This document shows positions 24,685-33,600 of a stretch of 64,000 bases of DNA, one piece after another. The notes below the pieces were generated by a model that saw only the letters and a program-made list of their open reading frames with translations, did not search any database and was not told the DNA's origin. Every line of letters begins with the position of its first letter. Position 1 is the first letter of the stretch. The translations under genes were made by a program, and so were the position numbers. Location: assembly GCF_025362505.1 (NCBI RefSeq), contig NZ_JANYGG010000013.1, positions 1-64,000 on the forward strand. The letters are read 5' to 3'. Origin of the DNA: Sphingomonas sp. (GTDB lineage: Bacteria; Pseudomonadota; Alphaproteobacteria; Sphingomonadales; Sphingomonadaceae).

Positions 24685-25466
24685 TCCGGATAGCAGTCGC
24701 CAACCAGAAGGGCGGGGTTGGCAAGACCACGACAGCGATCAATCTCGCCACCGCGCTCGCCGCGATCGGCTGGAAGGTGCTACTCGCCGATCTCGATCCG
24801 CAGGGCAACGCCTCGACCGGGCTCGGCATCGCCCAATCCGCCCGCGTGCGCTCAAGCTATGACGTGCTGATGGGTGAAGCGAATCTCGTCGAATCGGTCA
24901 TCCCGACCAAAGTACCTCGCCTCGACTTGCTTCCCGCGACGGTCGACCTGTCGGGCGCCGAGGTCGAACTCGTCGGACTTGAGGGCCGCACCCACCGCCT
25001 GGCGCGAGCGTTCGACGCGGCTCCCCCGGGTCGTTGGGACATCTGCCTGATGGACTGCCCGCCTTCGCTCGGGCTGCTCACCGTCAACGCGCTGGTCTCG
25101 GCGCAGCATCTCGTCGTGCCGCTCCAATGCGAGTTCTTCGCGCTGGAGGGCCTTAGTCAACTGCTGCAAACAGTGGAGCGGATCCGCGTTGCCTATAACC
25201 CGTCCCTGTCGATCCTCGGCGTCGCACTGACCATGTTCGATCGCCGTAATAATTTGAGCCAGGCCGTTGCCGAGGACGTCCGTGCCTGCCTCGGCGCGAC
25301 GGTGTTCGAGACCGTCGTGCCGCGCAACGTCCGCCTGTCCGAGGCCCCGAGCCACGGCCTGCCAGCCCTGATTTACGACCTGCGCTGCCCCGGGTCGGAA
25401 GCCTACGTCCGCCTCGCGCGGGAAATGATCCAGCGCCTCAACCTCGTCGACGCGAAGGCCGCATGA
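24681..25466 (+). CDS. parA: Chromosome partitioning ATPase ParA (Soj)
   Basis: ParA is the Walker-type ATPase that moves ParB-parS complexes during origin segregation. The 261-residue protein begins MIRIAVANQKGGVGKTTTAI, carrying the deviant Walker A with the signature lysine. DLDPQGNASTGLGI (A') and CLMDCPPSLGLLTVNAL (Walker B) follow. It lacks the N-terminal DNA-binding extension of plasmid type Ia ParAs, as expected for a chromosomal Soj type. ATG 24681 overlaps the rsmG stop; the listed ORF begins further upstream within rsmG. Its stop overlaps the ATG of a mini-ORF leading into parB. Confidence 0.97.
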   Translation: MIRIAVANQKGGVGKTTTAINLATALAAIGWKVLLADLDPQGNASTGLGIAQSARVRSSYDVLMGEANLVESVIPTKVPRLDLLPATVDLSGAEVELVGLEGRTHRLARAFDAAPPGRWDICLMDCPPSLGLLTVNALVSAQHLVVPLQCEFFALEGLSQLLQTVERIRVAYNPSLSILGVALTMFDRRNNLSQAVAEDVRACLGATVFETVVPRNVRLSEAPSHGLPALIYDLRCPGSEAYVRLAREMIQRLNLVDAKAA

Positions 25467-25531
25467 GCGGCCTGCGCCAACAAGCGTCCGGCCGCATGAG
25501 CGGTCTGCGCCAACAAGGGTCGGCCGCATGA
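25463..25531 (+). CDS. 22-codon tandem-duplicated mini-ORF bridging parA and parB
   Basis: An ATG overlapping the parA stop (ATGA) opens a 22-codon frame made of two near-identical 11-codon units, MSGLRQQASGR and MSGLRQQGSAA. It closes with a TGA that overlaps the parB ATG (ATGAG). Each repeat unit is GGCCGCATGAGCGGYCTGCG plus 12-13 further bases. The arrangement allows ribosomes to pass from parA to parB through two ATGA junctions. The peptide itself may have no function, and no Shine-Dalgarno is obvious. Confidence 0.5.
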   Translation: MSGLRQQASGRMSGLRQQGSAA

Positions 25532-26403
25532 GCAGGAGACCGGGCTTGGGTCGCGGACTCTCCGCACTGATCGGCGAGGCCACGCGTCCGCACGATGAGG
25601 ATACTACCCCGCCGGCCGGAGCGGTCCGCGAGATCGAGGTCGCGCGCATCTATCCCAACCCCAACCAGCCGCGGACCCGGTTCGATGAGGCAGCGATCGA
25701 CGAGCTAGCCGACTCGATTCGAGAGCGCGGCGTCATTTCCCCGATCCTGGTCCGCGAGATTGACGGCGGCTACCAGCTTGTCGCCGGCGAACGCAGGTGG
25801 CGCGCGGCGCAGAAGGTGCAGCTCCATCTGATCCCGGCGCTGGTCAAGACGCTCGATGATGCGTCATCGGCCGAGATCGCGCTGATCGAGAATATCCAGC
25901 GCGAGGATCTCAATGCGATCGAAGAGGCCGAGGGTTACCGCAAGCTGATCGATCGTCACGGTCATACCCAGGAGCAGCTCGGCAAGCTCGTCGCCAAGTC
26001 GCGCAGCCACATCGCCAACCTGCTGCGCTTGCTGGACCTCCCCGCCGACGTGCGCGAGATGCTGGTGATGGGTGAAATCAGCATGGGCCACGCACGAGCC
26101 ATCATCGGTGCGCCAGATCCATCTGGAATCGCTCGAGAAATTGTCAAAGGCGGGCTTACAGTCCGCCAGGCCGAGGACCGTGCACGCGCCGCCAAGCCAG
26201 CGGGTACGCGCAGCACGTCGTCCTCGGGCAAGCCGCGCGCGGTCGATGCCGACCTCGCCGCGCTCGAACGCCAGCTCGGCGATCTGCTCGGGCTCAAGGT
26301 CAAGGTCGCGCATTCGGGCGCCGGCGGCACAGTAAGCCTGTCTTATTCGAGTCTCGACCAGCTCGACATGATCTGCCAGCGCCTCTCCGGCGAACCGATC
26401 TAG
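25528..26403 (+). CDS. parB: Chromosome partitioning protein ParB (Spo0J)
   Basis: ParB binds parS, spreads as a CTP-dependent sliding clamp and recruits segregation factors. The 291-residue protein begins with the ParA-activating basic peptide RRPGLGRGLSALIGE. The CTP-binding/N-terminal domain follows with IYPNPNQPRTRFD and GERRWRAAQKV (about residue 87), then EIALIENIQREDLNAIEEAE. The helix-turn-helix is TQEQLGKLVAKSRSHIANLLRLL, and the C-terminal dimerisation domain ends LSYSSLDQLDMICQRL. Two cognate parS sites lie upstream. The TAG stop begins a short remnant (TAGAGCCTGA) of the dispersed palindromic repeat. Confidence 0.97.
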   Translation: MSRRPGLGRGLSALIGEATRPHDEDTTPPAGAVREIEVARIYPNPNQPRTRFDEAAIDELADSIRERGVISPILVREIDGGYQLVAGERRWRAAQKVQLHLIPALVKTLDDASSAEIALIENIQREDLNAIEEAEGYRKLIDRHGHTQEQLGKLVAKSRSHIANLLRLLDLPADVREMLVMGEISMGHARAIIGAPDPSGIAREIVKGGLTVRQAEDRARAAKPAGTRSTSSSGKPRAVDADLAALERQLGDLLGLKVKVAHSGAGGTVSLSYSSLDQLDMICQRLSGEPI

Positions 26404-26416
26404 AGCCTGAAGCCTG

Positions 26417-27430
26417 CTAGCGACGCGCCGCGCGGGCGATTGCGAGCAGCTCTTGCCCCAGCGCAGCATCGCCCGGCACCGGCGACAGCATCAGCCGTCG
26501 TTCGAGCGCGCTCACCCGCTTCGCCAGCTGCGCCAGGCGCGCCGCGCTCCACTGCGACAATAGCCGCTGCATCAGCGCTTTATCTTTCCAGAACAGAGCT
26601 TTGCCCATTGACGTCATGACAGCATCGAGCCGTTCACCGCTCTCGATGCGCGCGCGCAGCGGGGCCAGCTGGAGCACCCTGCGCTGCAGCGACCGGACGA
26701 TCGGCACGACCTCCGATCCGCCCGGCGTCAGGCGCTGAAGCTCGTCGGCGAGCGCGCCGAGTTGGCCATCGAGAGCGAGATCGCCGATCCGCAGCGCATC
26801 GCCCTCGCCGGTATCGGCGCCGAGTTTGTCGATCGTCTCCTGGTCCAGTTCGCGCGGAGTTTCGGGGCTGGCCCCGAGATAAAGCGCGAACTTCGCCAAT
26901 TCCGACGCAATCACCGCCGAATTGTTGGCCGCCTGCCCGGCAACCCGCGTCGCGACGCCGTTGGAAATGCGCAGCCCTTCCGCCCGGCCGAGATCGGTTA
27001 TCAGCCGCTCGGCGTCGCGTCCCTCGAGCGGATAGGACACGTGCGACAGCGCACCGCCGTGCGTCTCGGCTAGCTTGAGCAGTCCCGACGTCTTTTTGAG
27101 CGCGCCAGCGAGCGCGATGACCGGACTTTCGATCGCTGCGGCCCCGAGCAGCGCCTCGACGCCGGCGACGATCTCGTCCTCCGCCGGCTCGACCCAGATC
27201 GCGCGGCGGTCGCCGAACAGCCCCATCGCGCCTGCCTCGTCGGCGAGCAATGCGGGATCGCTTTTGACCGCTCCGCCAGCGACCACGAATTTCTCCGCTC
27301 CGAGCCCCTTGAGCAAGCGATCGGCGAGCACCCGTGAGCCGGCTTCATCGGCCCCGTGGAACAGGTAAAAACGGAGCGCCGCGTCGGGCTGGTCGAGCGA
27401 CCGGCCAAGCGTCGCCTTGTTGGCCTTCAT
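26417..27430 (-). CDS. holA: DNA polymerase III delta subunit
   Basis: Delta opens the beta clamp as part of the clamp loader. The 337-residue protein begins MKANKATLGRSLDQPDAALR and continues YLFHGADEAGSRVLADRLL, typical of alphaproteobacterial HolA. It has GLFGDRRAIWVEPAEDEIVA, HVSYPLEGRDAERLITDL, and a C-terminal helical collar with LLSQWSAARLAQLAKRVSAL. It converges with parB and follows lptE and leuS on the minus strand, a common order in this lineage. ATG 27430 is the first good start, 25 bp after the lptE stop. Confidence 0.92.
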   Translation of the reverse strand: MKANKATLGRSLDQPDAALRFYLFHGADEAGSRVLADRLLKGLGAEKFVVAGGAVKSDPALLADEAGAMGLFGDRRAIWVEPAEDEIVAGVEALLGAAAIESPVIALAGALKKTSGLLKLAETHGGALSHVSYPLEGRDAERLITDLGRAEGLRISNGVATRVAGQAANNSAVIASELAKFALYLGASPETPRELDQETIDKLGADTGEGDALRIGDLALDGQLGALADELQRLTPGGSEVVPIVRSLQRRVLQLAPLRARIESGERLDAVMTSMGKALFWKDKALMQRLLSQWSAARLAQLAKRVSALERRLMLSPVPGDAALGQELLAIARAARR

Positions 27431-27455
27431 CGCCGCCGCGCGGAGGACGCCCGGC

Positions 27456-27950
27456 TCATCGCCGTCCCGCTGTCGCGGTCATGTAGCGCGCCAGACGGGC
27501 GACAATCTGATCGGCGACCAGCGCGCTCAGTCGCTCGGTCGCGGTCTGCTCGGCCGCGATCGTGGCATATTCGGAGCTGACGACGTCGATCCCGGCGTCC
27601 GACCCCGCGGTCGCGTCGAGCACCACGGCACCGCTGGCTCGCTCGACCAGCCGATAGCGTGCGCGCAGGGTCCGACGTTCGCGCGTGGTCGCGCTGTCAC
27701 CGCGAATGCCGAAGCCGGTGATGCTATCGTTGAGTTCGACCTCGAGCCGGTACAGCCCCGCCGGATGCTCGCCGCCCAACCGATCGACCAGCGCGTTGCG
27801 CGTCAGCCATCCACTACGTTGCGGGATCGGGCCGACCTCGATCGAGCGAAAACCAATCGCCGCCGCGCCGCGCGAGCCGCCGTCGTAGAGCGGGTGGAGG
27901 CCACAGCCCGTCACCGCCAACGCCGCAATCAGGGGCAGGAGTTTGCGCAT
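27456..27950 (-). CDS. lptE: LPS-assembly lipoprotein LptE
   Basis: LptE is the outer-membrane lipoprotein that plugs and stabilises the LptD lipopolysaccharide translocon. The 164-residue protein has a lipoprotein signal (RKLLPLIAALAVTGC, cysteine 16), then GLHPLYDGGSRG, a pattern common to alphaproteobacterial LptE. A beta-alpha fold with RLEVELNDSITGFGIRGDSA follows. The start overlaps the leuS stop by one base (TGATG). The leuS-lptE-holA order supports the call; LptD is not in the window. Confidence 0.9.
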   Translation of the reverse strand: MRKLLPLIAALAVTGCGLHPLYDGGSRGAAAIGFRSIEVGPIPQRSGWLTRNALVDRLGGEHPAGLYRLEVELNDSITGFGIRGDSATTRERRTLRARYRLVERASGAVVLDATAGSDAGIDVVSSEYATIAAEQTATERLSALVADQIVARLARYMTATAGRR

Positions 27951-30469
27951 CAGGCGACGATATTGACCAGCCGGTCGGGGACTACAATCACCTTTCGCGG
28001 TGCAGCTCCATCCAGCTGCCGGACGACCTTGTCGCAGGCCAGCGCGAGCGCCTCGATCGCGCCGCGATCGAGCCCGCGCGCGACCGTGATCGTGTCACGC
28101 AGCTTGCCGTTGACCTGCACCGCGATGGTGACCTCGTCGTCGATCAGCATTGCCGGGTCGAAGCTCGGCCAAGCGGCGTTGGCGACCATTCCCGATTCGC
28201 CAAGCCGCGCCCAGGTTTCCTCGGCGAGATGCGGGGCCATCGGGGCAATCAGGCGGACCAGCGTGCGAATCGCGGCCTCCCGGCTCGCCGACGGCGCTGC
28301 TTTCTCTACCGCGCCGGCCAGCTCGTAGAGCGCGGCAACCGCCTTGTTGAACGCCAGTCCGTCGATCGCCGCTCCGACCGCGGCCGTCGCGCGGTGCGCG
28401 CGCTTGTCGATCGCCAGCTCCTCACCGGCAGCTCCGGCGACGCTGCCGACCAGTCGCCATACGCGCTGGACGAACCGCGCCGCGCCCTCGATGCTCGCTT
28501 CGGACCATTCGAGGTCGCGCTCGGGCGGCGAGTCCGACAGCATGAACCACCGCACCGCGTCGGCGCCATAGCGGTCGACAATCGGCTCGGGATCGACCGT
28601 ATTCTTCTTCGACTTCGACATCTTCTCGATCCGGCCACGGACCACTCCGCTACCGGTCGCGCGCTCAATCACTGAAGCACTGGTGCCATATTCGATCTCG
28701 TCGGGCGAAAGCCAGCGACCGTCGAGCGACTTGTAGGTCTCGTGGGTCACCATCCCTTGCGTGAACAGCCCCTTGAACGGCTCGGCGAACCCGATCCGGC
28801 CGATATGCTGCAACGCCCGCGTCCAGAAGCGCGCGTAGAGCAGGTGAAGGATCGCATGCTCGACCCCGCCGATATATTGCGCGACCGGAAGCCATTGCTC
28901 GGCCTCGGCGCGGTCGAACGGCTGGTCGTCCGGCTGGCTGGCGAAGCGGATGAAATACCACGAGGAATTGACGAACGTGTCGAGTGTGTCGGTCTCCCGC
29001 CGGGCTTCCGCGCCGCATTTCGGACAGGTCGCCGCACGCCATGTCGGGTGGCGGTCGAGGGGGTTACCCGGCACGTCGAACGTCACGTCCTCGGGCAGGA
29101 TGATCGGCAGTTGCTCGCGCGGCACGCCGACCGGGCCGCACGATCCACAATGGATCACCGGGATCGGCGTTCCCCAATATCGTTGCCGCGACACGCCCCA
29201 GTCGCGCAGGCGATACTGGACCGTCCCCTCGCCCCAGCCGCCAGCCTCGGCGCGGCGGATCACTTCCATCGTTGCCTCTTCGGTCGACAGGCCATCGAGG
29301 AAGCGCGAATGGACCGTAACGCCATACCCGGTTTCGGCCTCGTCTACCGCCGCATCGGGATCGCCGCCCTGGGGAATGACCACGCGTCGGATTGGCAGGT
29401 CATATTTGGTCGCGAACTCGAAATCGCGCGCGTCGTGCGCAGGGACGCCGAACAGCGCGCCGGTGCCATAATCCATCAACACGAAATTCGCGATCCAAAC
29501 CGGCAGGCGGATGTCGGGGTCGAACGGGTGAACCGTCTCGAGCCCGGTGTCGTAACCGCGTTTTTCGGCGGTTTCGATCTCGGCGGCGGTCGTCCCGCCG
29601 GTGCGGCACCTGTCGATGAACGCTTGCGCGGCACCGTCCCGCTCGGCCACGGCGAGCGCCAGCGGATGCCCCGCCGAGATCGCGACAAAGCTTGCCCCGA
29701 AAATCGTGTTCGGCCGCGTCGTGAACACCTCGACCCGGTCGATTCCTACTTCCGGTGCGGCCAGGACGAACGCAAATTTCAGCCCCTGGCTCCGACCGAT
29801 CCAGTTCTCCTGCATCAGCCGGACCTTGTCGGGCCACTGGTCGAGCGTTCCCAGCCCGTCGAGCAGATCCTCCGCGAAATCGGTGATCTTCAGGAACCAC
29901 TGCGACAGCTTGCGTCGCTCGACCAGCGCGCCCGATCGCCAGCCGCGCCCGTCGATCACCTGCTCATTGGCAAGCACGGTCGCGTCGACCGGGTCCCAAT
30001 TGACCTCGCTCTCCTTGCGATACACGAGGCCGGCATCGAGCAGGTCGAGGAACAGCGCCTGCTCATGACCGTAATAATCGGGCTCGCAGGTCGCCAGCTC
30101 GCGGCTCCAGTCGAGCGCGAACCCCAGCCGTTTCAACTGCACGCGCATCGTCGCGATGTTGGCGCGCGTCCACGTCCCCGGGTGAACCCCCTGCTCCATC
30201 GCTGCATTTTCGGCGGGCATGCCGAACGCGTCCCAACCCATCGGGTGAAGCACTTCGAAGCCCTGCATCCGCCGGTAACGCGCGAGCACGTCGCCCATCG
30301 TGTAATTGCGGACATGGCCCATATGGATGCGTCCCGACGGATAGGGGAACATCTCAAGGACGAAGGTCTTGGGCTTGGGCGAAGCCGAATCGGCCGTGAA
30401 GGTGCCCGCCTCGGCCCAGCGCGCCTGCCAGCGCGCATCGGCCGACGCGGGCTCGAAGCGATCGGTCAT
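27950..30469 (-). CDS. leuS: Leucyl-tRNA synthetase
   Basis: LeuS charges tRNA-Leu with leucine. The 839-residue class I synthetase has the HIGH-type motif [19 protein letters not shown] (about residue 45), a CP1 editing domain ([16 protein letters not shown]), and the KMSKS loop ([14 protein letters not shown], about residue 613). The anticodon-binding domain and a C-terminal extension follow, ending with [11 protein letters not shown]. There is a zinc-ribbon-like CPKCGAEA insertion. Length is typical. It lies between a DUF3576 lipoprotein and lptE on the same strand. Confidence 0.97.
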   Translation of the reverse strand: MTDRFEPASADARWQARWAEAGTFTADSASPKPKTFVLEMFPYPSGRIHMGHVRNYTMGDVLARYRRMQGFEVLHPMGWDAFGMPAENAAMEQGVHPGTWTRANIATMRVQLKRLGFALDWSRELATCEPDYYGHEQALFLDLLDAGLVYRKESEVNWDPVDATVLANEQVIDGRGWRSGALVERRKLSQWFLKITDFAEDLLDGLGTLDQWPDKVRLMQENWIGRSQGLKFAFVLAAPEVGIDRVEVFTTRPNTIFGASFVAISAGHPLALAVAERDGAAQAFIDRCRTGGTTAAEIETAEKRGYDTGLETVHPFDPDIRLPVWIANFVLMDYGTGALFGVPAHDARDFEFATKYDLPIRRVVIPQGGDPDAAVDEAETGYGVTVHSRFLDGLSTEEATMEVIRRAEAGGWGEGTVQYRLRDWGVSRQRYWGTPIPVIHCGSCGPVGVPREQLPIILPEDVTFDVPGNPLDRHPTWRAATCPKCGAEARRETDTLDTFVNSSWYFIRFASQPDDQPFDRAEAEQWLPVAQYIGGVEHAILHLLYARFWTRALQHIGRIGFAEPFKGLFTQGMVTHETYKSLDGRWLSPDEIEYGTSASVIERATGSGVVRGRIEKMSKSKKNTVDPEPIVDRYGADAVRWFMLSDSPPERDLEWSEASIEGAARFVQRVWRLVGSVAGAAGEELAIDKRAHRATAAVGAAIDGLAFNKAVAALYELAGAVEKAAPSASREAAIRTLVRLIAPMAPHLAEETWARLGESGMVANAAWPSFDPAMLIDDEVTIAVQVNGKLRDTITVARGLDRGAIEALALACDKVVRQLDGAAPRKVIVVPDRLVNIVA

Positions 30470-30481
30470 CCTCGGTGTCGC

Positions 30482-30913
30482 TTAACCGCGGACGGCGGAG
30501 CGGCGCAGATCGCGGGCACGGGTCAGGATGATGTCTTCCAGCTTCTGCACGGTCGCCGCGGCGACCGGCACGTCGACCCACGCGCCATTCCGGTTGACCT
30601 GGCGCGCCGCGGCGACGCGCAGCGCATCGGCGCGCAGATCCTGGTCGAGGATCGAAGCGGTGATCTTGACCCGCTCCCCGGGGGTCGCCGGAGTCGTATA
30701 CCAGTCGGTGACGATCACCCCGCCGTTCGAATCGGCCTGGGTCAGCGGCGCGAACGACAGCGTGTCGATCGCCGCGCGCCACAGATAGGCGTTGACCCCG
30801 ATCGTCGTCATCCGCGACGGAGCGAGCGTGGTGGGCAGGCGCCGGTCGCGCGCGCAACCGCCGAGCGCGAGCCCGGTGAGCAGGAGGATGGTGAGCGGGG
30901 TCGAACGGCGCAT
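30482..30913 (-). CDS. DUF3576 lipoprotein
   Basis: This 143-residue protein has a lipoprotein signal peptide (STPLTILLLTGLALGGCARD, cysteine 20) and a DUF3576 domain: TIGVNAYLWRAAIDTLSFAPL, SNGGVIVTDWYTTPATPGER and KITASILDQDLRADALRV. The family is conserved in alphaproteobacteria next to leuS-lptE-holA. It is therefore a candidate envelope or LPS-related factor, but its function is not established. It lies 12 bp upstream of leuS on the same strand and probably leads the operon. Confidence 0.9.
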   Translation of the reverse strand: MRRSTPLTILLLTGLALGGCARDRRLPTTLAPSRMTTIGVNAYLWRAAIDTLSFAPLTQADSNGGVIVTDWYTTPATPGERVKITASILDQDLRADALRVAAARQVNRNGAWVDVPVAAATVQKLEDIILTRARDLRRSAVRG

Positions 30914-31073
30914 GGGGATTCCTCGATGAAAAACGAGGCGGCGCGAAGCCGCGGACGGTCAGGCATTCTGTGTAAGCAGAGGGCGAGGCAGGAGCAAGCG
31001 CAGTCGTGAAATGGTGGACGGGATCCAATTTGTGGTCATTGTGCCACAGCGGGAACTGATTCCGAATCCAACG

Positions 31074-31103
31074 TTGGAACATTCGCCCCCCGCCAGCTAT
31101 ATC
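31074..31103 (+). promoter_or_regulatory. Candidate sigma-70-type promoter for the outer-membrane protein gene
   Basis: TTGGAA (31074-31079) and TATATC (31098-31103) are separated by 18 bp, about 20 bp before the GTG start. The match to consensus is moderate. No other promoter-like pair stands out in this spacer. Confidence 0.35.
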
Positions 31104-31123
31104 AGGAAGTTGGAGGAACAGTC

Positions 31124-31855
31124 GTGACTAGGTGGGTCGAGTCGAAACGGGTGAAGCGCGCTGCGATTGCGGCGGCGCTGTTGCTTGCCGGTTCGCCTGC
31201 CGCTCTGCTCGCGCGCGGCGAGGATGCCAAGCGCCCGTCCGCTATCTCCCTCAGTTTCGACCATATTTCCAGTTTCACGCCAGCATCTGCTGATGCTCGG
31301 CTGGCTGCGGCATTCGCCAATCGCGCGCCCTCGGCGAGCGATTTCCGCTTCACCCCGGCGGCCGCCAAGGATCGCCCGTCGCAGCTGCGAGTCGCGATTC
31401 GCGCCCGCGCGACCACGGCTGGTCAGATTCGTCCGGGTGATGCCCTTGTTCATACCGAGAGCAATTCGCTGACAGCCTTGACGCCGGCGACTTACAATCT
31501 CGGCGTCGCGCTCGGCTGGCGCCGGTTTGCGGTATCGGGTGATCTCGCCAAGGTTACCGGTTCAGGCTCGCCGCTCGGTGGACGCGAAAGCGCCGCAGTG
31601 GCTCTGTCGTATAATCTCAAGCGGTTCACCGGGCGGGTCGCGCTCGGTGCCGATCGCGGCGACGGAACGCAGGTTCCGGCGCTTGTTCAGAAAGACAATA
31701 TGGCGGTCGACGTTGGCGGTGCCTACTCGTTGACGCGCAACCTCGCGGTCACCGGCGGCGTCCGCTACAAGGTCGAGCATGACCGGCTTTCGACCCTCGC
31801 CGACCAGCGCCGCGACAGCCAGGCCGTCTACGTCGGAACTGCGTTCAAGTTCTGA
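31124..31855 (+). CDS. Small outer-membrane beta-barrel (porin-like) protein
   Basis: This 243-residue protein begins at GTG with GGAGG upstream and has a signal peptide (AAIAAALLLAGSPAALLA). After a low-complexity linker, the mature part is made of alternating beta-strand segments such as YNLGVALGWRRFAVSGDLAKV, AAVALSYNLKRFTGRVALGA and LAVTGGVRYKVEHDRL. It ends AVYVGTAFKF with a C-terminal phenylalanine, the usual beta-barrel recognition signal. It resembles porin-family proteins of sphingomonads, but transport specificity cannot be read. It is followed 20 bp later by yggS. Confidence 0.78.
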   Translation: MTRWVESKRVKRAAIAAALLLAGSPAALLARGEDAKRPSAISLSFDHISSFTPASADARLAAAFANRAPSASDFRFTPAAAKDRPSQLRVAIRARATTAGQIRPGDALVHTESNSLTALTPATYNLGVALGWRRFAVSGDLAKVTGSGSPLGGRESAAVALSYNLKRFTGRVALGADRGDGTQVPALVQKDNMAVDVGGAYSLTRNLAVTGGVRYKVEHDRLSTLADQRRDSQAVYVGTAFKF

Positions 31856-31876
31856 TCGTCCGTCGCGCCTGATCCC

Positions 31877-32557
31877 ATGACTGATGTAATGTTGAGGGAG
31901 GCCGCCGAGCGTCGCGCGCGCATTCTCGCCGCGATCGCATCCGCCGCGCGATCGGCGCGGCGAGATCCGTCCGATGTGACGCTTATCGCTATCAGCAAGA
32001 CCCGCAGCGTTGAGCAGATCGAACCGCTGATTGTCGCCGGCCAGCGCGACTTCGGCGAGAGCCGGGTGCAGGAAACACAGGCTAAATGGCCGGCCCTTCG
32101 CGATCGCTATCCCGACCTTCGCCTCCATCTTATCGGTCGGCTGCAATCGAACAAGGCGACGGAGGCAGTCGATCTGTTCGACACGATCCACTCGGTCGAC
32201 CGCCTGTCGCTGCTCGACGCGCTGGCCAATGCCGCGATCAAGGCGAACCGCTTCCCAAGTGTCTACGTCCAGGTCAACATCGGCGACGAGAGGCAGAAGG
32301 GCGGCATCGGGCTCGCCGACCTCCCCGCCTTCATCGACCAGGTCCGCGCCACGCCGCTCGCGCTCGCCGGCCTGATGGCGATCCCCCCGCTCGGCCCGGA
32401 ACCCGGCCCTTACTTTGCGCTCCTCGCCAAGCTCGCGCGCCGTCATGGCGCCACCGGCCTCAGCATGGGCATGTCGAGCGACTATTCGGCCGCAGTGATG
32501 CTCGGCGCGACCGCAGTAAGGGTCGGAACGGCGATGTTCGAGGACGCAAACGCTTAA
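31877..32557 (+). CDS. YggS family pyridoxal phosphate-binding protein
   Basis: This 226-residue PLP-homeostasis protein (YggS/PLPBP) folds as a TIM barrel like the alanine racemase N-domain. The PLP lysine lies in TLIAISKTRSVEQIEPLI (about residue 39). Other motifs are QRDFGESRVQE, LHLIGRLQSNKA, and the phosphate-binding SMGMSSDYSAAV with GATAVRVGTAMF. It has no known catalytic activity and balances free PLP. It converges with ribA, overlapping by a few bases at the stop codons. Confidence 0.93.
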   Translation: MTDVMLREAAERRARILAAIASAARSARRDPSDVTLIAISKTRSVEQIEPLIVAGQRDFGESRVQETQAKWPALRDRYPDLRLHLIGRLQSNKATEAVDLFDTIHSVDRLSLLDALANAAIKANRFPSVYVQVNIGDERQKGGIGLADLPAFIDQVRATPLALAGLMAIPPLGPEPGPYFALLAKLARRHGATGLSMGMSSDYSAAVMLGATAVRVGTAMFEDANA

Positions 32558-33600
32558 GCGAAGTGACCGCTGCGCCCGTGTTTGGTGGCGATATAGTCGG
32601 CATTGTGCGGATTGACCGGCATGTGGTGCGCGACCCGCTCGACAACGGCGATCCCCGCCGACTCGAGTCCCGCCAGCTTGGCCGGATTATTCGTCAGCAA
32701 CCGCACCGCATCGATACCCAACGCGCGCAGCATCGCCGCCGCCAGCCCATAATCGCGCGCATCGTCGGCGAACCCGAGCCGACGATTGGCATCGACCGTA
32801 TCGAGCCCGCGATCCTGCAGCTGATAAGCGCGGATCTTGTTGGCCAACCCGATCCCGCGTCCCTCCTGGCGAAGGTAGAGCAGCACTCCGCCACCCGCAT
32901 CCTTCAGCAACCGCAGCGCCTCGTGCAATTGCGGCCCGCAGTCGCATTTGAGGCTGCCGAACACATCGCCGGTCAGGCATTCGCTGTGCAAGCGTACGAG
33001 CGGCGGCTTGCCCCCGAACGCGCCGATCACCAGCGCAACATGCTCCTCCCCCGTCGCCCCATCGCGAAAGGCGACGATCTGCGCCTCGCCAATCCTATCG
33101 ATTGGGAGCTTCGCGCGGGCGACGATGATCGCCTCGGGCGCCGCCGCCAGCACCGCATCGACCGGAATCGTTGGGATAACTTTAATGACATTTTCCAGCA
33201 ACCACAGCGCCGGAAGCAGCCCTGCCCGCCGCGCCAGCACCAGTGCCGCAATCGCCGACTCCTCATCCTCAACCCGAACTGGGTGAAGCGGCCCGATTGG
33301 TCCTCGCGCCATATCTTGCGCCGGATCGACCAGCGCCAACGCGGTCACCGCGTCAAGCCACTCGGCCCGCGCGACCACGGCGGGCCTCACCGGGTCCGCG
33401 GCATTTCCCTCATTGGCGAGCCCCAAGGCGGTCGCGCGCTCGCCACTGATCAGCAATTGCGCCGTCGCGTCCGGATCGAGCAGCGCCAGCATGTCGGCGC
33501 CACCGGTCTCGACCGACAAGACTGTCGCGCCTCCAATCCTAACAGCCCGGCCGGCGCGCAGCGAGGCGATGACCGGCCCGAGCGATCCGCTTGCGCTCAA
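32554..33600 (-). CDS. ribA: GTP cyclohydrolase II with a degenerate N-terminal domain
   Basis: RibA opens GTP to start riboflavin synthesis. The C-terminal half carries the zinc and catalytic motifs: LHSECLTGDVFGSLKCDCG (three cysteines), LYLRQEGRGIGLANKI and a terminal YIATKHGRSGHF. The N-terminal about 150 residues resemble a remodelled DHBP-synthase-like domain without the usual RibB active-site motifs, a form seen in alphaproteobacterial RibA. TTG 33600 is preferred; it overlaps the xth stop as TTGA, giving 348 residues. The listed ORF start lies inside xth. Confidence 0.9.
   Translation of the reverse strand: MSASGSLGPVIASLRAGRAVRIGGATVLSVETGGADMLALLDPDATAQLLISGERATALGLANEGNAADPVRPAVVARAEWLDAVTALALVDPAQDMARGPIGPLHPVRVEDEESAIAALVLARRAGLLPALWLLENVIKVIPTIPVDAVLAAAPEAIIVARAKLPIDRIGEAQIVAFRDGATGEEHVALVIGAFGGKPPLVRLHSECLTGDVFGSLKCDCGPQLHEALRLLKDAGGGVLLYLRQEGRGIGLANKIRAYQLQDRGLDTVDANRRLGFADDARDYGLAAAMLRALGIDAVRLLTNNPAKLAGLESAGIAVVERVAHHMPVNPHNADYIATKHGRSGHFA

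Noticed and set aside
28742-31009. 755-residue ORF on the plus strand
   Set aside because: Antisense to leuS, which has all class I synthetase motifs. Composition is typical of a shadow in high-GC DNA.
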